Made by a program: the position numbers and the translations under genes. A stretch of 7,301 bases of DNA from an uncultured Gammaproteobacteria bacterium. Lineage in GTDB: Bacteria; Pseudomonadota; Gammaproteobacteria; GCA-001735895. Shown here piece after piece: positions 1 to 6,374 of the stretch (positions are counted from its first letter, which is position 1; every line of letters begins with the position of its first letter). Where the stretch lies: contig CALZHS010000076.1 in assembly GCA_945787265.1 (NCBI GenBank), positions 1 to 7,301 on the forward strand, written 5' to 3'. The notes beneath the pieces are model-generated. The model had not been told where the DNA came from. It saw only the letters and a program-made list of their open reading frames with translations, and did not search any database.

Positions 1-308
1 GCTACGTCGGCGTCGATCCCGAGTTTCATATGAACTTCGACGACGGACACGCTGTTGCTGCTGCTGGAACGTACAAAATCGATGCCGACGGTACTCGATA
101 CCGCCTGCTGGATCGGGGTAGAGATGAAACCCTGTATTAACTCGGCACTGGCCCCGGGATAGGCGGTGGTAATAGTGATAACCGATGTTTCGAGTTCGGG
201 ATACTGCCGCACCTGGGTGTTGAAAAAAGCCTGCACCCCGAGCAGCACGATCAGCGTGCTGATTACCAGGGACAGCACCGGGCGCTTGATAAAATAGTCG
301 GTTAGCAT
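1..308 (-). CDS. RND-family efflux pump inner-membrane subunit, N-terminal part (partial)
   Basis: This is the first 102 codons of a resistance-nodulation-division transporter; the gene continues beyond the left edge. Such pumps sit in the inner membrane as trimers and use the proton gradient to export drugs, metals or metabolites through an adaptor and an outer-membrane channel. The N terminus shows the classic layout: a short amphipathic start (MLTDYFIKRPVLSLVIS), the first membrane helix at about residues 9-29 (LSLVISTLIVLLGVQAFF), then the porter-domain start with the family signatures QYPELE, TAYPGASAELI, STPIQQAV and GIDFVRSSSS. The ATG at 306-308 lies 6 nt after the adaptor stop codon, so the two are one operon and probably translationally coupled; no good ribosome site of its own is seen. 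Family confidence is high. The substrate cannot be told, because the substrate-binding parts are outside the window. Confidence 0.93.
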   Translation of the reverse strand, partial: MLTDYFIKRPVLSLVISTLIVLLGVQAFFNTQVRQYPELETSVITITTAYPGASAELIQGFISTPIQQAVSSTVGIDFVRSSSSNSVSVVEVHMKLGIDADV

Positions 309-314
309 TGAGAG

Positions 315-1463
315 TTATTGATTATTGGCCTTGTATTCAGGTACGTCGTCGACGATCGCAACCCGCAGGCTTGGATAGAGCTTGAGCTGACCCGACGTCA
401 CCACAATATCACCAGCTTTAAGTCCGCTCTTAACCCCGGCCAGTCCATTGTTGCGATAGGCGACATCAATCTGGCGTGCGGCCAGCCGGTAATCAGGAAT
501 CGGATCATCGTCACTGGCCGGCTGTTTCTCGAGGGCATAGACGGCTTCGCCGTAAATGTTATAGAAGATCGCGGTTTCGGGAATGGTCAATACCGGCATC
601 TGGCGTTTTGATCGAATCGCCATATCGGCGAACATGCCGGGCGCCAGCAGCCGCGCTCGATTGTCTACCACGGCACGGATCGTAATATTGCGGGTACTGG
701 CATCTAGCTGTGGATTCCAGGTCTCGACTGTCGCGCTGAAAGTTTGCTCGGGATACGAGCGCACTTTAAACTCGATTGCCTGTTCGGGAACCAGGTCATT
801 AAAATTGCTTTCGGGCAGCGTGAAGTCAATGTAGAGCTGATCCAGTGATAGCAGGGTGACAATGTTATCCCCAGGGGCGATATACTCGCCGACATCTACC
901 TGGCGGATACCCAGCTTACCCGAGAACGGAGCAAAAATTTGTTTCTTCTCGAGTGCCGCCCTGGCGACATTGATCTGCGCTCTTGCGATATCAACCAGAG
1001 CTGCCTGCGTGTCGATATCATTACTGGTGACAAACGATTGATTCTTAAGCTTGAGTAAGCGCTGATACTGGCTGTTATCCGAGTTAAACTGGGCCTGGGC
1101 CGATTCGAGATTCGCCTTTTCGGTGCGATTATCCAGTTCGACCAGCAGCGAGCTTTTCTCGACTTCATCGCCCGATTCGAAGTTTATCGACGTGATCACG
1201 CCGGAAACCTCGGTTGTTACATCGACTCCCTGGAACGCCACCAGGTTACCGATTGCCTTGATCCTGCGATTCCATTGTGCGACCTCAACCTCGGCCACGG
1301 TAACGCTGATCGGCGGGGGTAACTGGCTGCACTGTGCGATCTGGTCCTGGAGCTGTAAAAACTTCTTGTAACCCAGCGCGCCGCTCATGATGAGTACCAG
1401 CAGTAACACCAGTAACAGTCTCAGCCAGAGCCTTGGTCGTCGAGTCGGAGCTTGTTCGGACAC
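315..1463 (-). CDS. RND efflux periplasmic adaptor (membrane fusion protein, HlyD/AcrA-like)
   Basis: This 382-residue protein bridges the RND pump encoded next to it to an outer-membrane channel. Residues 1-12 are basic and are followed by a leucine-rich membrane anchor (about 13-31). There is no lipobox cysteine, so it is held by an uncleaved helix rather than a lipid. Next come the two lipoyl half-motifs (about 77-110 with SGVITSINFESGDEV, and 176-205 with APFSGKLGIRQVDVGEYI) flanking a coiled-coil hairpin (about 113-172). A beta-barrel (about 208-285, ending LAPGMFADM) and a membrane-proximal domain follow. Length is typical for the family. The start is GTG at 1461-1463: an in-frame TAA lies three codons upstream, so no earlier start is possible, and an AAGGA lies 10 nt before it. 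The pump follows after 6 nt. No outer-membrane partner gene is visible. Substrate unknown. Confidence 0.95.
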   Translation of the reverse strand: MSEQAPTRRPRLWLRLLLVLLLVLIMSGALGYKKFLQLQDQIAQCSQLPPPISVTVAEVEVAQWNRRIKAIGNLVAFQGVDVTTEVSGVITSINFESGDEVEKSSLLVELDNRTEKANLESAQAQFNSDNSQYQRLLKLKNQSFVTSNDIDTQAALVDIARAQINVARAALEKKQIFAPFSGKLGIRQVDVGEYIAPGDNIVTLLSLDQLYIDFTLPESNFNDLVPEQAIEFKVRSYPEQTFSATVETWNPQLDASTRNITIRAVVDNRARLLAPGMFADMAIRSKRQMPVLTIPETAIFYNIYGEAVYALEKQPASDDDPIPDYRLAARQIDVAYRNNGLAGVKSGLKAGDIVVTSGQLKLYPSLRVAIVDDVPEYKANNQ

Positions 1464-1581
1464 CTTGGGTTATTCCTTATTCATGGTTGATCCAGTAAAT
1501 GGATACGTACCAATCAATTGCAGGGATCAATTCTACCGATTTGACCGTTAATATGCTTCCCCGTTTTTTTAAATCTGCAAA
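1464..1581. other. Spacer between methyltransferase and adaptor genes
   Basis: This 118-nt gap separates two minus-strand genes. I see no convincing sigma-70 promoter and no terminator with a T-run in the minus direction; the run of T at 1564-1570 reads as A on the minus strand. A 7-bp inverted repeat, TTGATCC at 1487-1493 and GGATCAA at 1524-1530, could be an operator but could also be chance. Read-through from the methyltransferase into the efflux genes therefore remains possible. Confidence 0.4.
1474..1478 (-). promoter_or_regulatory. Ribosome binding site of the adaptor gene
   Basis: On the minus strand the sequence reads AAGGA, 10 nt before the GTG start at 1463. It overlaps a four-codon reading frame (ATG at 1484, then N-K-E-stop) that lies in the same frame as the adaptor and ends three codons before it. 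This supports the GTG start over any internal ATG, the first of which would lie after most of the membrane anchor. Confidence 0.5.
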
Positions 1582-2223
1582 TCAATCAGATTTACGGTAT
1601 GCGAGCACCCAGTGACGCAAATGGGCTTCTTTATCGGAGAACGGGTATGTTCGAAACAGCAGCGACTGGTCGAGTTTTACCCACCGACCTGATTCCTCGA
1701 GCGCGGCAATTTTCTGCTTAAAGCCGAGCTCTTCGTAAGCAATCGCGGACAATGAAAAAATAATAACGCCGCCGGGACGCGTCAGTTTCAGTATGCCGTC
1801 GAGCGATTCGGGAGGCGCATGGCCGTGGGTAAGTACCCCGGCTGCGACGACCGCATCGAAGCTGTCATCGGCCAGGTCAACCCGGGCGTCGAGATAAAGC
1901 TGGTGCAGCTGCTGATACACCTCTTTTCTTTGCGCCACGGCAAGCATACCGGCCGATGGATCGAGTCCCTCGATGTTTCGATACCCCAGCTGGTGCAGCA
2001 CCTGGGCCATGTTGCCGGTGCCGCAGCCGGCATCGAGGATTTTCGCATCGTAATCGTGCACGTGTCGGCCAACCAGCCCGGTGGCGATTGCGATATAGGG
2101 GTTACCACTGGCCCAGAGCTGCTGGTCGTAGTCTTTTGACCATTCATCGTAGAGGGTATCGAGTGTCTTGCGTTCGCCATCCGCCTGGTAAACGCGTTCC
2201 AGCCAGGTTTCGAGGTCCTCCAT
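1582..2223 (-). CDS. Class I SAM-dependent methyltransferase, METTL27/WBSCR27-like
   Basis: This 213-residue protein is a small soluble methyltransferase of the Rossmann-fold class I type. Motif I, which binds S-adenosylmethionine, is ILDAGCGTG at about 62-70. The acidic end of strand 2 is GLDPS (D88). Strand 4 is SFDAVVAAGVLTHGHAP (121-137), and LTRPGGVIIFSL (147-158) is the usual strand 5 region. The N-terminal YDEWSKDYDQQL pattern matches the METTL27-like group, whose substrates are mostly unknown. The start is the ATG at 2221-2223, 5 nt after AAGGAG; a TTG five codons upstream overlaps that ribosome site and is rejected. It is divergent from the AcnX genes and upstream of the efflux pair. 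It might act on a small molecule related to the neighbouring methylated-amine genes, but nothing in the sequence shows the substrate. Family is sure, function open. Confidence 0.9.
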   Translation of the reverse strand: MEDLETWLERVYQADGERKTLDTLYDEWSKDYDQQLWASGNPYIAIATGLVGRHVHDYDAKILDAGCGTGNMAQVLHQLGYRNIEGLDPSAGMLAVAQRKEVYQQLHQLYLDARVDLADDSFDAVVAAGVLTHGHAPPESLDGILKLTRPGGVIIFSLSAIAYEELGFKQKIAALEESGRWVKLDQSLLFRTYPFSDKEAHLRHWVLAYRKSD

Positions 2224-2398
2224 AAAAACTCCTTGCAAGTCAGGATAATTATCAGCAGATTATGCCTTAAGTAATCCTAACTCAAGCAATAGGTACCGAT
2301 GTGAATACAGGCAAAATAGCCCTGGTAACCGCAGATGGCATGCAGCAAAGCGGCTGGTGTTTTCATAAAAGTCAGTTGATCGACTGCTGGCAGGGATT
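2224..2398. promoter_or_regulatory. Divergent promoter region between methyltransferase and AcnX genes
   Basis: This 175-nt spacer must hold the start signals for both the minus-strand methyltransferase and the plus-strand AcnX pair. For the minus strand a weak candidate is TTGAGT (plus positions 2280-2285) with CATAAT (2259-2264), but the 15-nt spacer is short. An exact 10-bp palindrome GATAATTATC lies at 2244-2253, between that -10 and the methyltransferase ribosome site, and could bind a dimeric regulator. I find no convincing plus-strand promoter. The right half carries a possible 35-codon leader frame, listed separately. Confidence 0.35.
2229..2234 (-). promoter_or_regulatory. Strong ribosome binding site that fixes the methyltransferase start
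   Basis: The minus strand reads AAGGAG followed by five T residues and then the ATG at 2223. This near-consensus site with 5-nt spacing shows that translation starts at 2223, not at the in-frame TTG at 2236-2238. Confidence 0.8.
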
Positions 2399-2408
2399 AT
2401 GCGCTTAA
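2301..2408 (+). CDS. Possible 35-codon leader peptide upstream of AcnX (doubtful)
   Basis: A GTG at 2301, preceded by AGG with a 7-nt gap, opens a frame of 35 codons (VNTGKIALVTADG... ending WQGLCA) that stops at TAA 2406-2408. It overlaps the first ten bases of the AcnX large-subunit gene, whose own ribosome site (GGG only 3 nt from the ATG) is poor. Translation ending there could hand ribosomes to the AcnX start. I do not recognise the peptide and chance is a real alternative at this length. Confidence 0.2.
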   Translation: MNTGKIALVTADGMQQSGWCFHKSQLIDCWQGLCA

Positions 2409-3658
2409 ACGAACTGGATCAGGCGCGGCTCGACGGCAAGTTCGGTAAGGCCATGCAGTTTGCCATGCAAACGATTGTTACCGCGGCGCATATCGACCAG
2501 GCGGACAGGTTGATCGATATCAGTTTCGCGCATATCGATGCCTGTTTTTATAACGGTCGCGCCCACCTCGATTTTATCAACTACATGCTCGAACATGGCG
2601 CCACGCTGGCGGTACCGTCCTGGACCAATAACGGCCTGGTGTCGCTCAACGACCTGTCGGTGCGCGACCCGTTGGCGAGCCGTGAAATGGACGAAGCGCG
2701 GCAATTGATGCAGGCCTACGTAAGGCTTGGCTGTAACCCGGTCTGGACCTGCGCGCCCTACCAGTTGCCCGGGAGACCGGAGCTCGGTGCGCATATTGTC
2801 GGCTCCGAGTCGAATGCGGTCAGTTTTTATAACTCGGTGATCGGTGCGCGCAGCAACATGTATGGAGATTACCTCGATGTCTGCGCGGCGATAACCGGGC
2901 GCGTGCCGTTCAGCAAGCTGCATCGGGACGAGGCCAGGGCCGCCCAGGTCCTGTTCGACGTGGGTAAGATTCCATCGCTGATTCGCGATAACGATTTGTT
3001 TTATCATCTGCTCGGCTACGTCATTGGATGTAGTTGCGGTAACCAGGTTCCGGCAATCGTCGGGTTGCCGTCGAGCTGCGATGAAGACGATTTAAAGGCG
3101 CTCAGCGCCGCCGGTAGTTCCGCGGGTAGCGTGCCGTTGTTTCACGCAATTGGAATAACGCCTGAAGCTGCAACCCTGGAGATTGCGTTTCAGGATCGGC
3201 AACCGCAGCAGGTCATTGAGTTGAGTGTCGCCGACCTGCAGCAGGCACGTAACGAACTCGGCAACAACTCCGACCAGGCACTCGCCGGTATCGCGCTCGG
3301 TACGCCACATTTCTCGTATACCGAATTTGAACGCCTGGTCAGCTTGCTCGACGGTCGCAGCATTCATCCCGGGCTGGTTTTTTACCTGACCACCAGTCGC
3401 CATGTGTACGAGCAGGCACAAAGCCACGGATGGGTGGATTCGCTGCAGCAGGCCGGGATTAAAATAATTACCGATACCTGCACCTACTTTTCACCGGTCG
3501 TCAATGGTTTACAGGGAAAAATCATGACCAACTCGGCGAAGTGGGCCTACTATGCACCCGGCATGTTACCGGTCGACGTGTTGATCGGCAGCCTGGTTGA
3601 GTGCGTCGAGTCCGCCGTCAGCGGAGAAGTCATGCTTGATCAATGGGTCGATGCATGA
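2399..3658 (+). CDS. Aconitase X large (catalytic) subunit; probable cis-3-hydroxy-L-proline dehydratase
   Basis: This 419-residue protein is the large subunit of an aconitase X. The family removes water from a hydroxy acid using an iron-sulfur cluster. Bacterial members of known function turn cis-3-hydroxy-L-proline into delta1-pyrroline-2-carboxylate; archaeal ones dehydrate mevalonate 5-phosphate. Visible family signatures in order are ISFAHIDACFY (41-51), SWTNNGLVSL (74-83), TCAPYQLP (117-124), GSESNAVSFYNSVIGARSN (135-153), AAITGRVP (163-170), TDTCTYF (358-364), MTNSAKWAYYAPG (376-388) and GSLVECVESA (397-406). C118, C361 and C402 sit in the conserved motifs and are the likely cluster ligands; S379 and K381 are probable active-site residues. 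Length fits the split-subunit form. The ATG start puts the usual N terminus in place, and an upstream in-frame TAA at 2366 limits extension. The gene overlaps the small subunit gene by 4 nt. The hydroxyproline substrate is inferred from bacterial family members and context. Confidence 0.9.
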   Translation: MRLNELDQARLDGKFGKAMQFAMQTIVTAAHIDQADRLIDISFAHIDACFYNGRAHLDFINYMLEHGATLAVPSWTNNGLVSLNDLSVRDPLASREMDEARQLMQAYVRLGCNPVWTCAPYQLPGRPELGAHIVGSESNAVSFYNSVIGARSNMYGDYLDVCAAITGRVPFSKLHRDEARAAQVLFDVGKIPSLIRDNDLFYHLLGYVIGCSCGNQVPAIVGLPSSCDEDDLKALSAAGSSAGSVPLFHAIGITPEAATLEIAFQDRQPQQVIELSVADLQQARNELGNNSDQALAGIALGTPHFSYTEFERLVSLLDGRSIHPGLVFYLTTSRHVYEQAQSHGWVDSLQQAGIKIITDTCTYFSPVVNGLQGKIMTNSAKWAYYAPGMLPVDVLIGSLVECVESAVSGEVMLDQWVDA

Positions 3659-4083
3659 ACCAGCAACCGCTGAGCATTCAGGCCCGGGTATTAGTTGCCG
3701 GCTGCGCCGAGGGTCCGGCACTGGTGCTCGACGACACCCTGAGCTTCTGGGGCGGATTCAACCCGGCCAACGGTGAAATTATCGATGTGCATCACCCGCA
3801 GCACGGGCAGCGAGTGGGTGGGCGTATTTTATGTATTGCACAGAGCAAGGGCTCGGCCGGTACCCCGGGAGGCATCGCGGAAACATTGCGTAATGGTAGT
3901 GGACCGGCCGCATTTGTGCTGGGCGAGCGCGACGTCAATATCAGCGTGGGTACGCTGGTCGCAAACCGGCTCTACCAGTTAAATGTTCCCGTGGTGGAGA
4001 TATCGATCGAGCAGATGCGGCAGATAAATACCGGCGAAGCCATGACAATCGATCGAGACGGAACGATATCAATCAATCGCTAA
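3655..4083 (+). CDS. Aconitase X small (swivel, DUF126-type) subunit
   Basis: This 142-residue protein is the small subunit that completes the AcnX active site, equivalent to the mobile swivel domain of aconitases. Family marks are VAGCAEGPALVLDDTLSFWGG (14-34), the EIIDVHHP block (41-48), the glycine/serine loop KGSAGTPGG (65-73), which corresponds in position to the catalytic-serine loop of aconitases, and NGSGPAAFVLG (80-90). The preferred start is the ATG at 3655, which overlaps the large-subunit stop as ATGA and has GGG 7 nt upstream. An ATG at 3643 would add four residues (MGRC) but has no ribosome site. The overlap implies translational coupling and equal subunit amounts. Its last 15 nt overlap the end of the convergent Rieske gene. 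In many bacteria the two subunits are fused; here they are separate. Confidence 0.9.
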   Translation: MNQQPLSIQARVLVAGCAEGPALVLDDTLSFWGGFNPANGEIIDVHHPQHGQRVGGRILCIAQSKGSAGTPGGIAETLRNGSGPAAFVLGERDVNISVGTLVANRLYQLNVPVVEISIEQMRQINTGEAMTIDRDGTISINR

Positions 4084-5190
4084 GGCTTGCTGCACCAGCC
4101 GATGGAAGTGATGCAGTGCGTATTCGCTCTCGCCAGGATGGTCAGGGTCGATCATGAAGGTACCCTGGTCATAGCTGTTTGAACCCAAACCGCGCTGTAC
4201 CGATTCACACAGGTGAATATCTTCGGGCGCCAGAATGTCTGCAACGTAGTCAGCACGCGGTTGATAGATTTCTCCGTCATCGGCAAATGAATCCCCGCCA
4301 AAATTACAGCTGCTCCTGTCTATCGGCTGCACCGTGAATACGGCAAACTCGTTTGAACCCGGCAGCACGTTAAAGGTCGTGTTGGGCCACAGGTACCAGA
4401 ATACAGAGTATTGCATACCGACGTCGGGGTTTACCGGGTAAGCGGTGTTCTCGATGCGGATGTCGGGGCCATACTGGCGCGACCAGTAGTCATAAACGTC
4501 GACCTGGTAACTGTCCATATCGATAATCGAGGCGAATGCCTTATGCGCTGGTCGGCAGTGATAACATTCGACAAAGTTGTCGACGACCACTTTCCAGTCG
4601 GCCTTGATGTGAGTTTCACCGAGCATGTTGCTGCCGCAGAGCTGGATATCATCGAGATAGGGAACGTGTTCGCGAACATCGGCTTCGAGGCCGGCAGCAA
4701 TCGAATCAAGGCTCTCGCATTGGTCGTCCAGGTTGATGAAAATACAGCCGCACAGTATTTCCAGCCTGATTTCCTGTAAACCAAACTCGGCCCTGTCGAA
4801 ACCGGGGCGATGCTCCCCCATGCGTGCCACTTGAAGTTGACCGGTATTGTCATAAGACCAGGCATGGTAGGGGCAGACGATCAGCTTGCGCACGTTGCCA
4901 CAACCCTGCAGTAATTCGTGGGCCCGATGCCGGCACACGTTATAAAAAGCGCGCAGTTGATTATCGGCGGAGCGAATTACGAAGATATTTTCGTCGCAGA
5001 TTTTAAGCGTTATATAGTCTCCCGGGTTCGGTAAGCTGCTCTGGTGCGCAACGTATTGCCAGGTCCGGTAAAAAATCTGCTGCTTTTCGAGTTCGAAAAT
5101 CTCCTGGGACAGGTAATACTCGGAGGATAAAGTAAATGATGTCGCCGCGTCTTGCGTTAAAGGTTTATGCAGGGGAGGTAAAACCGACAT
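4069..5190 (-). CDS. Rieske non-heme iron oxygenase, quaternary-amine type (CntA/GbcA/Stc2-like)
   Basis: This 373-residue protein is the oxygenase subunit of a two-component Rieske system. The N-terminal Rieske domain binds a [2Fe-2S] cluster through C86-R-H88 and C106-P-Y-H109. The catalytic domain has NFVECYHCRPAH, giving iron ligands H211 and H216, with D324 in APEDIHLCESVQRGL as the likely third. E208 takes the place of the bridging glutamate of carnitine monooxygenase CntA, where most ring-hydroxylating enzymes have aspartate. Length also matches CntA more than the longer Stc2 or GbcA enzymes. Known relatives oxidise a methyl or C-N position of carnitine, glycine betaine or stachydrine, usually releasing formaldehyde or an amine. 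The ATG lies 18 nt after the proV stop, so the oxygenase is in an operon with the importer ATPase. No reductase gene is in the window. The exact substrate is not shown; a proline-type betaine fits the AcnX neighbours. Confidence 0.88.
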   Translation of the reverse strand: MSVLPPLHKPLTQDAATSFTLSSEYYLSQEIFELEKQQIFYRTWQYVAHQSSLPNPGDYITLKICDENIFVIRSADNQLRAFYNVCRHRAHELLQGCGNVRKLIVCPYHAWSYDNTGQLQVARMGEHRPGFDRAEFGLQEIRLEILCGCIFINLDDQCESLDSIAAGLEADVREHVPYLDDIQLCGSNMLGETHIKADWKVVVDNFVECYHCRPAHKAFASIIDMDSYQVDVYDYWSRQYGPDIRIENTAYPVNPDVGMQYSVFWYLWPNTTFNVLPGSNEFAVFTVQPIDRSSCNFGGDSFADDGEIYQPRADYVADILAPEDIHLCESVQRGLGSNSYDQGTFMIDPDHPGESEYALHHFHRLVQQALAID

Positions 5191-5208
5191 ACTGCTTTAG
5201 CCCCGTGT

Positions 5209-6240
5209 TCAGGAGCGACTGTCCATCGCTTTCAAGATCATCGCCTGGTCGATCTCGCCGATGATGTCATCTTCATTGTTGACTACCGCGAGCGGCCCCT
5301 TGGACTGGATTACGAGATCGATCAGGGTGTCGAGCTTGGCGTCTTCATTGACACGTTGCGCGCCATTGGCCTTGATCGCATCCGAGGCTTCGCGCATGAT
5401 CTTGCCCACGCTGAGCACCTTGTAACGCGGCACGTCCTCGGTGAATTCACGGACGTAATCATCCACCGGATTGGCGACGATTTCTTCAGGTGTGCCGATT
5501 TGCACCACGACGCCATCTTTCATGATCGCGATATGATCTCCCATCTTGATCGCCTCGAGAAAATCATGAGTGATGAAGATCATGGTCTTGCGCACTTCGG
5601 CCTGGATCTTGATGAGCTCGTCCTGCATTTCGCGACGTATCAACGGATCGAGCGCGCTGAAGGGTTCGTCGAAGATCAGGATCTCGGGATCCACCGCCAT
5701 CGCCCGCGCCAGCCCGACGCGTTGTTGCATACCGCCCGAAAGTTCGCGTGGATAATGGTCGGCCCAGCCTTGCAGGCCCACTTTATCCAGCACTTCCATC
5801 GCCCTGGCTTTACGTTGCTTTTTATCCATGCCGCGAATTTCGAGACCGAAGGAAATGTTGTCGATGACCTTGCGGTGCGGGAACAGGCCGAAATGCTGGA
5901 ACACCATGCTCATACGGAAGCGGCGCAGCTCGGTCAACTGGGCATCGTTATAATCCATGATATCTTCGCCGTCGATGATCATTTCCCCGGCGGTGGGTTC
6001 GATCAATCGCGAAATACAGCGCACCAAAGTCGACTTGCCGCTGCCCGACAGGCCCATGACAACGAAGGTTTCGCCTTTGTTGATTTCAAAAGAGACGTCA
6101 TTGACGCCGATTACGTGCCCGGTCTGGGCCTGGACTTCGGCGCGTGACAACGATCGGTCCAGATTTTCCAGCGTCCGTTCGGGGTAGGTGCCGAATATCT
6201 TCCAGATATTTTTACAGACGATTTGAGGTGCTTCGGACAT
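5209..6240 (-). CDS. proV: Glycine betaine/proline-type ABC importer, ATP-binding subunit (ProV/OpuAA)
   Basis: This 343-residue protein powers a quaternary-amine importer at the inner face of the membrane. The N terminus (IFGTYPERTLENLDRSLSRA, 15-34) is the ProV-specific lead-in, not found in generic ATPases. Walker A is GLSGSGKST (63-71), the Q-loop VFQHFGLFPHRKV (Q115), the ABC signature LSGGMQQR (167-174), Walker B ILIFDEP (D191, E192) and the switch histidine H225 in ITHD. A C-terminal segment (about 274-340) looks like one CBS domain, while E. coli ProV has two and is about 400 residues long. CBS domains in this family tune transport to ionic strength. It is the first gene of an operon with the Rieske oxygenase (18-nt gap), which points to uptake of a growth substrate rather than pure osmoprotection. 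Its permease partner lies divergently on the other strand. The ATG at 6240 has only a weak GAG ribosome site. Confidence 0.93.
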   Translation of the reverse strand: MSEAPQIVCKNIWKIFGTYPERTLENLDRSLSRAEVQAQTGHVIGVNDVSFEINKGETFVVMGLSGSGKSTLVRCISRLIEPTAGEMIIDGEDIMDYNDAQLTELRRFRMSMVFQHFGLFPHRKVIDNISFGLEIRGMDKKQRKARAMEVLDKVGLQGWADHYPRELSGGMQQRVGLARAMAVDPEILIFDEPFSALDPLIRREMQDELIKIQAEVRKTMIFITHDFLEAIKMGDHIAIMKDGVVVQIGTPEEIVANPVDDYVREFTEDVPRYKVLSVGKIMREASDAIKANGAQRVNEDAKLDTLIDLVIQSKGPLAVVNNEDDIIGEIDQAMILKAMDSRS

Positions 6241-6250
6241 TGTAATACTC

Positions 6251-6282
6251 GTTATCAGCCGATATTTACGGTTATCTTAGCC
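6251..6282. repeat. Short direct repeat in the proV leader/promoter
   Basis: GTTATCAGCC at 6251-6260 and GTTATCTTAGCC at 6271-6282 share GTTATC and AGCC, differing by a 2-nt insertion. They begin 20 nt apart, about two DNA turns, so both would face the same side of the helix. The second copy covers the candidate -10 box. They could be tandem regulator sites; no regulator gene is in the window. Confidence 0.25.
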
Positions 6283-6303
6283 TAACGCCGAACGGGCTGT
6301 AAA
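6274..6303 (-). promoter_or_regulatory. proV: Candidate sigma-70 promoter for the proV-Rieske operon
   Basis: On the minus strand TTTACA (plus 6298-6303, five of six matches to the -35 consensus) is followed after 18 nt by TAAGAT (plus 6274-6279, four of six to the -10 consensus). Transcription would start around 6265, giving a leader of about 25 nt before the proV ATG. Placement and match are good, but it is a by-eye prediction. Confidence 0.4.
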
Positions 6304-6309
6304 CCAGCC
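6295..6309. promoter_or_regulatory. Candidate operator, inverted repeat GGCTG-N5-CAGCC
   Basis: GGCTG at 6295-6299 and CAGCC at 6305-6309 form a perfect 5-bp inverted repeat with a 5-nt centre. It covers the candidate -35 box of the proV promoter in the spacer shared with proW, so a bound repressor could shut the promoter and might act on both directions. A short repeat like this can arise by chance. Confidence 0.3.
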
Positions 6310-6374
6310 GTACCGCTATTGCAGGTGTCGTTGATCGAGGATAAGCTAACACGAATCTGACAGGACGGGTATGT

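Larger units (their letters stand above)
6241..6374. other. Divergent spacer between proV and proW
   Basis: This 134-nt spacer separates proV (minus) from proW (plus) and must hold promoters for both. The minus promoter candidate, an inverted repeat and a direct repeat are listed separately. For the plus strand the best I see is TTGCAG (6319-6324) with TAAGCT (6342-6347) at 17-nt spacing, a weak match of three of six in each box. AGGA at 6362-6365 serves as the proW ribosome site. Confidence 0.4.

Noticed and set aside
1571..1593. Hairpin AAATCTG / CAGATTT next to a run of T as a terminator
   Set aside because: The T-run precedes the stem on the plus strand and reads as A after it on the minus strand, so it is the wrong way round for the minus-strand genes; the stem is also AT-rich and overlaps the methyltransferase stop.
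2224..2238. Methyltransferase start at the TTG five codons upstream
   Set aside because: That TTG overlaps the AAGGAG ribosome site of the ATG at 2223, which is a far better start.
2405..3007. A 200-codon open frame on the minus strand opposite the AcnX large subunit
   Set aside because: It lies wholly inside a gene with clear family motifs and shows no recognisable protein features.
5356..6147. A 263-codon open frame on the plus strand opposite proV
   Set aside because: Its product is rich in His, Asp and Arg with no domain, and it is the mirror of a fully motif-supported ATPase gene; it is a shadow frame.
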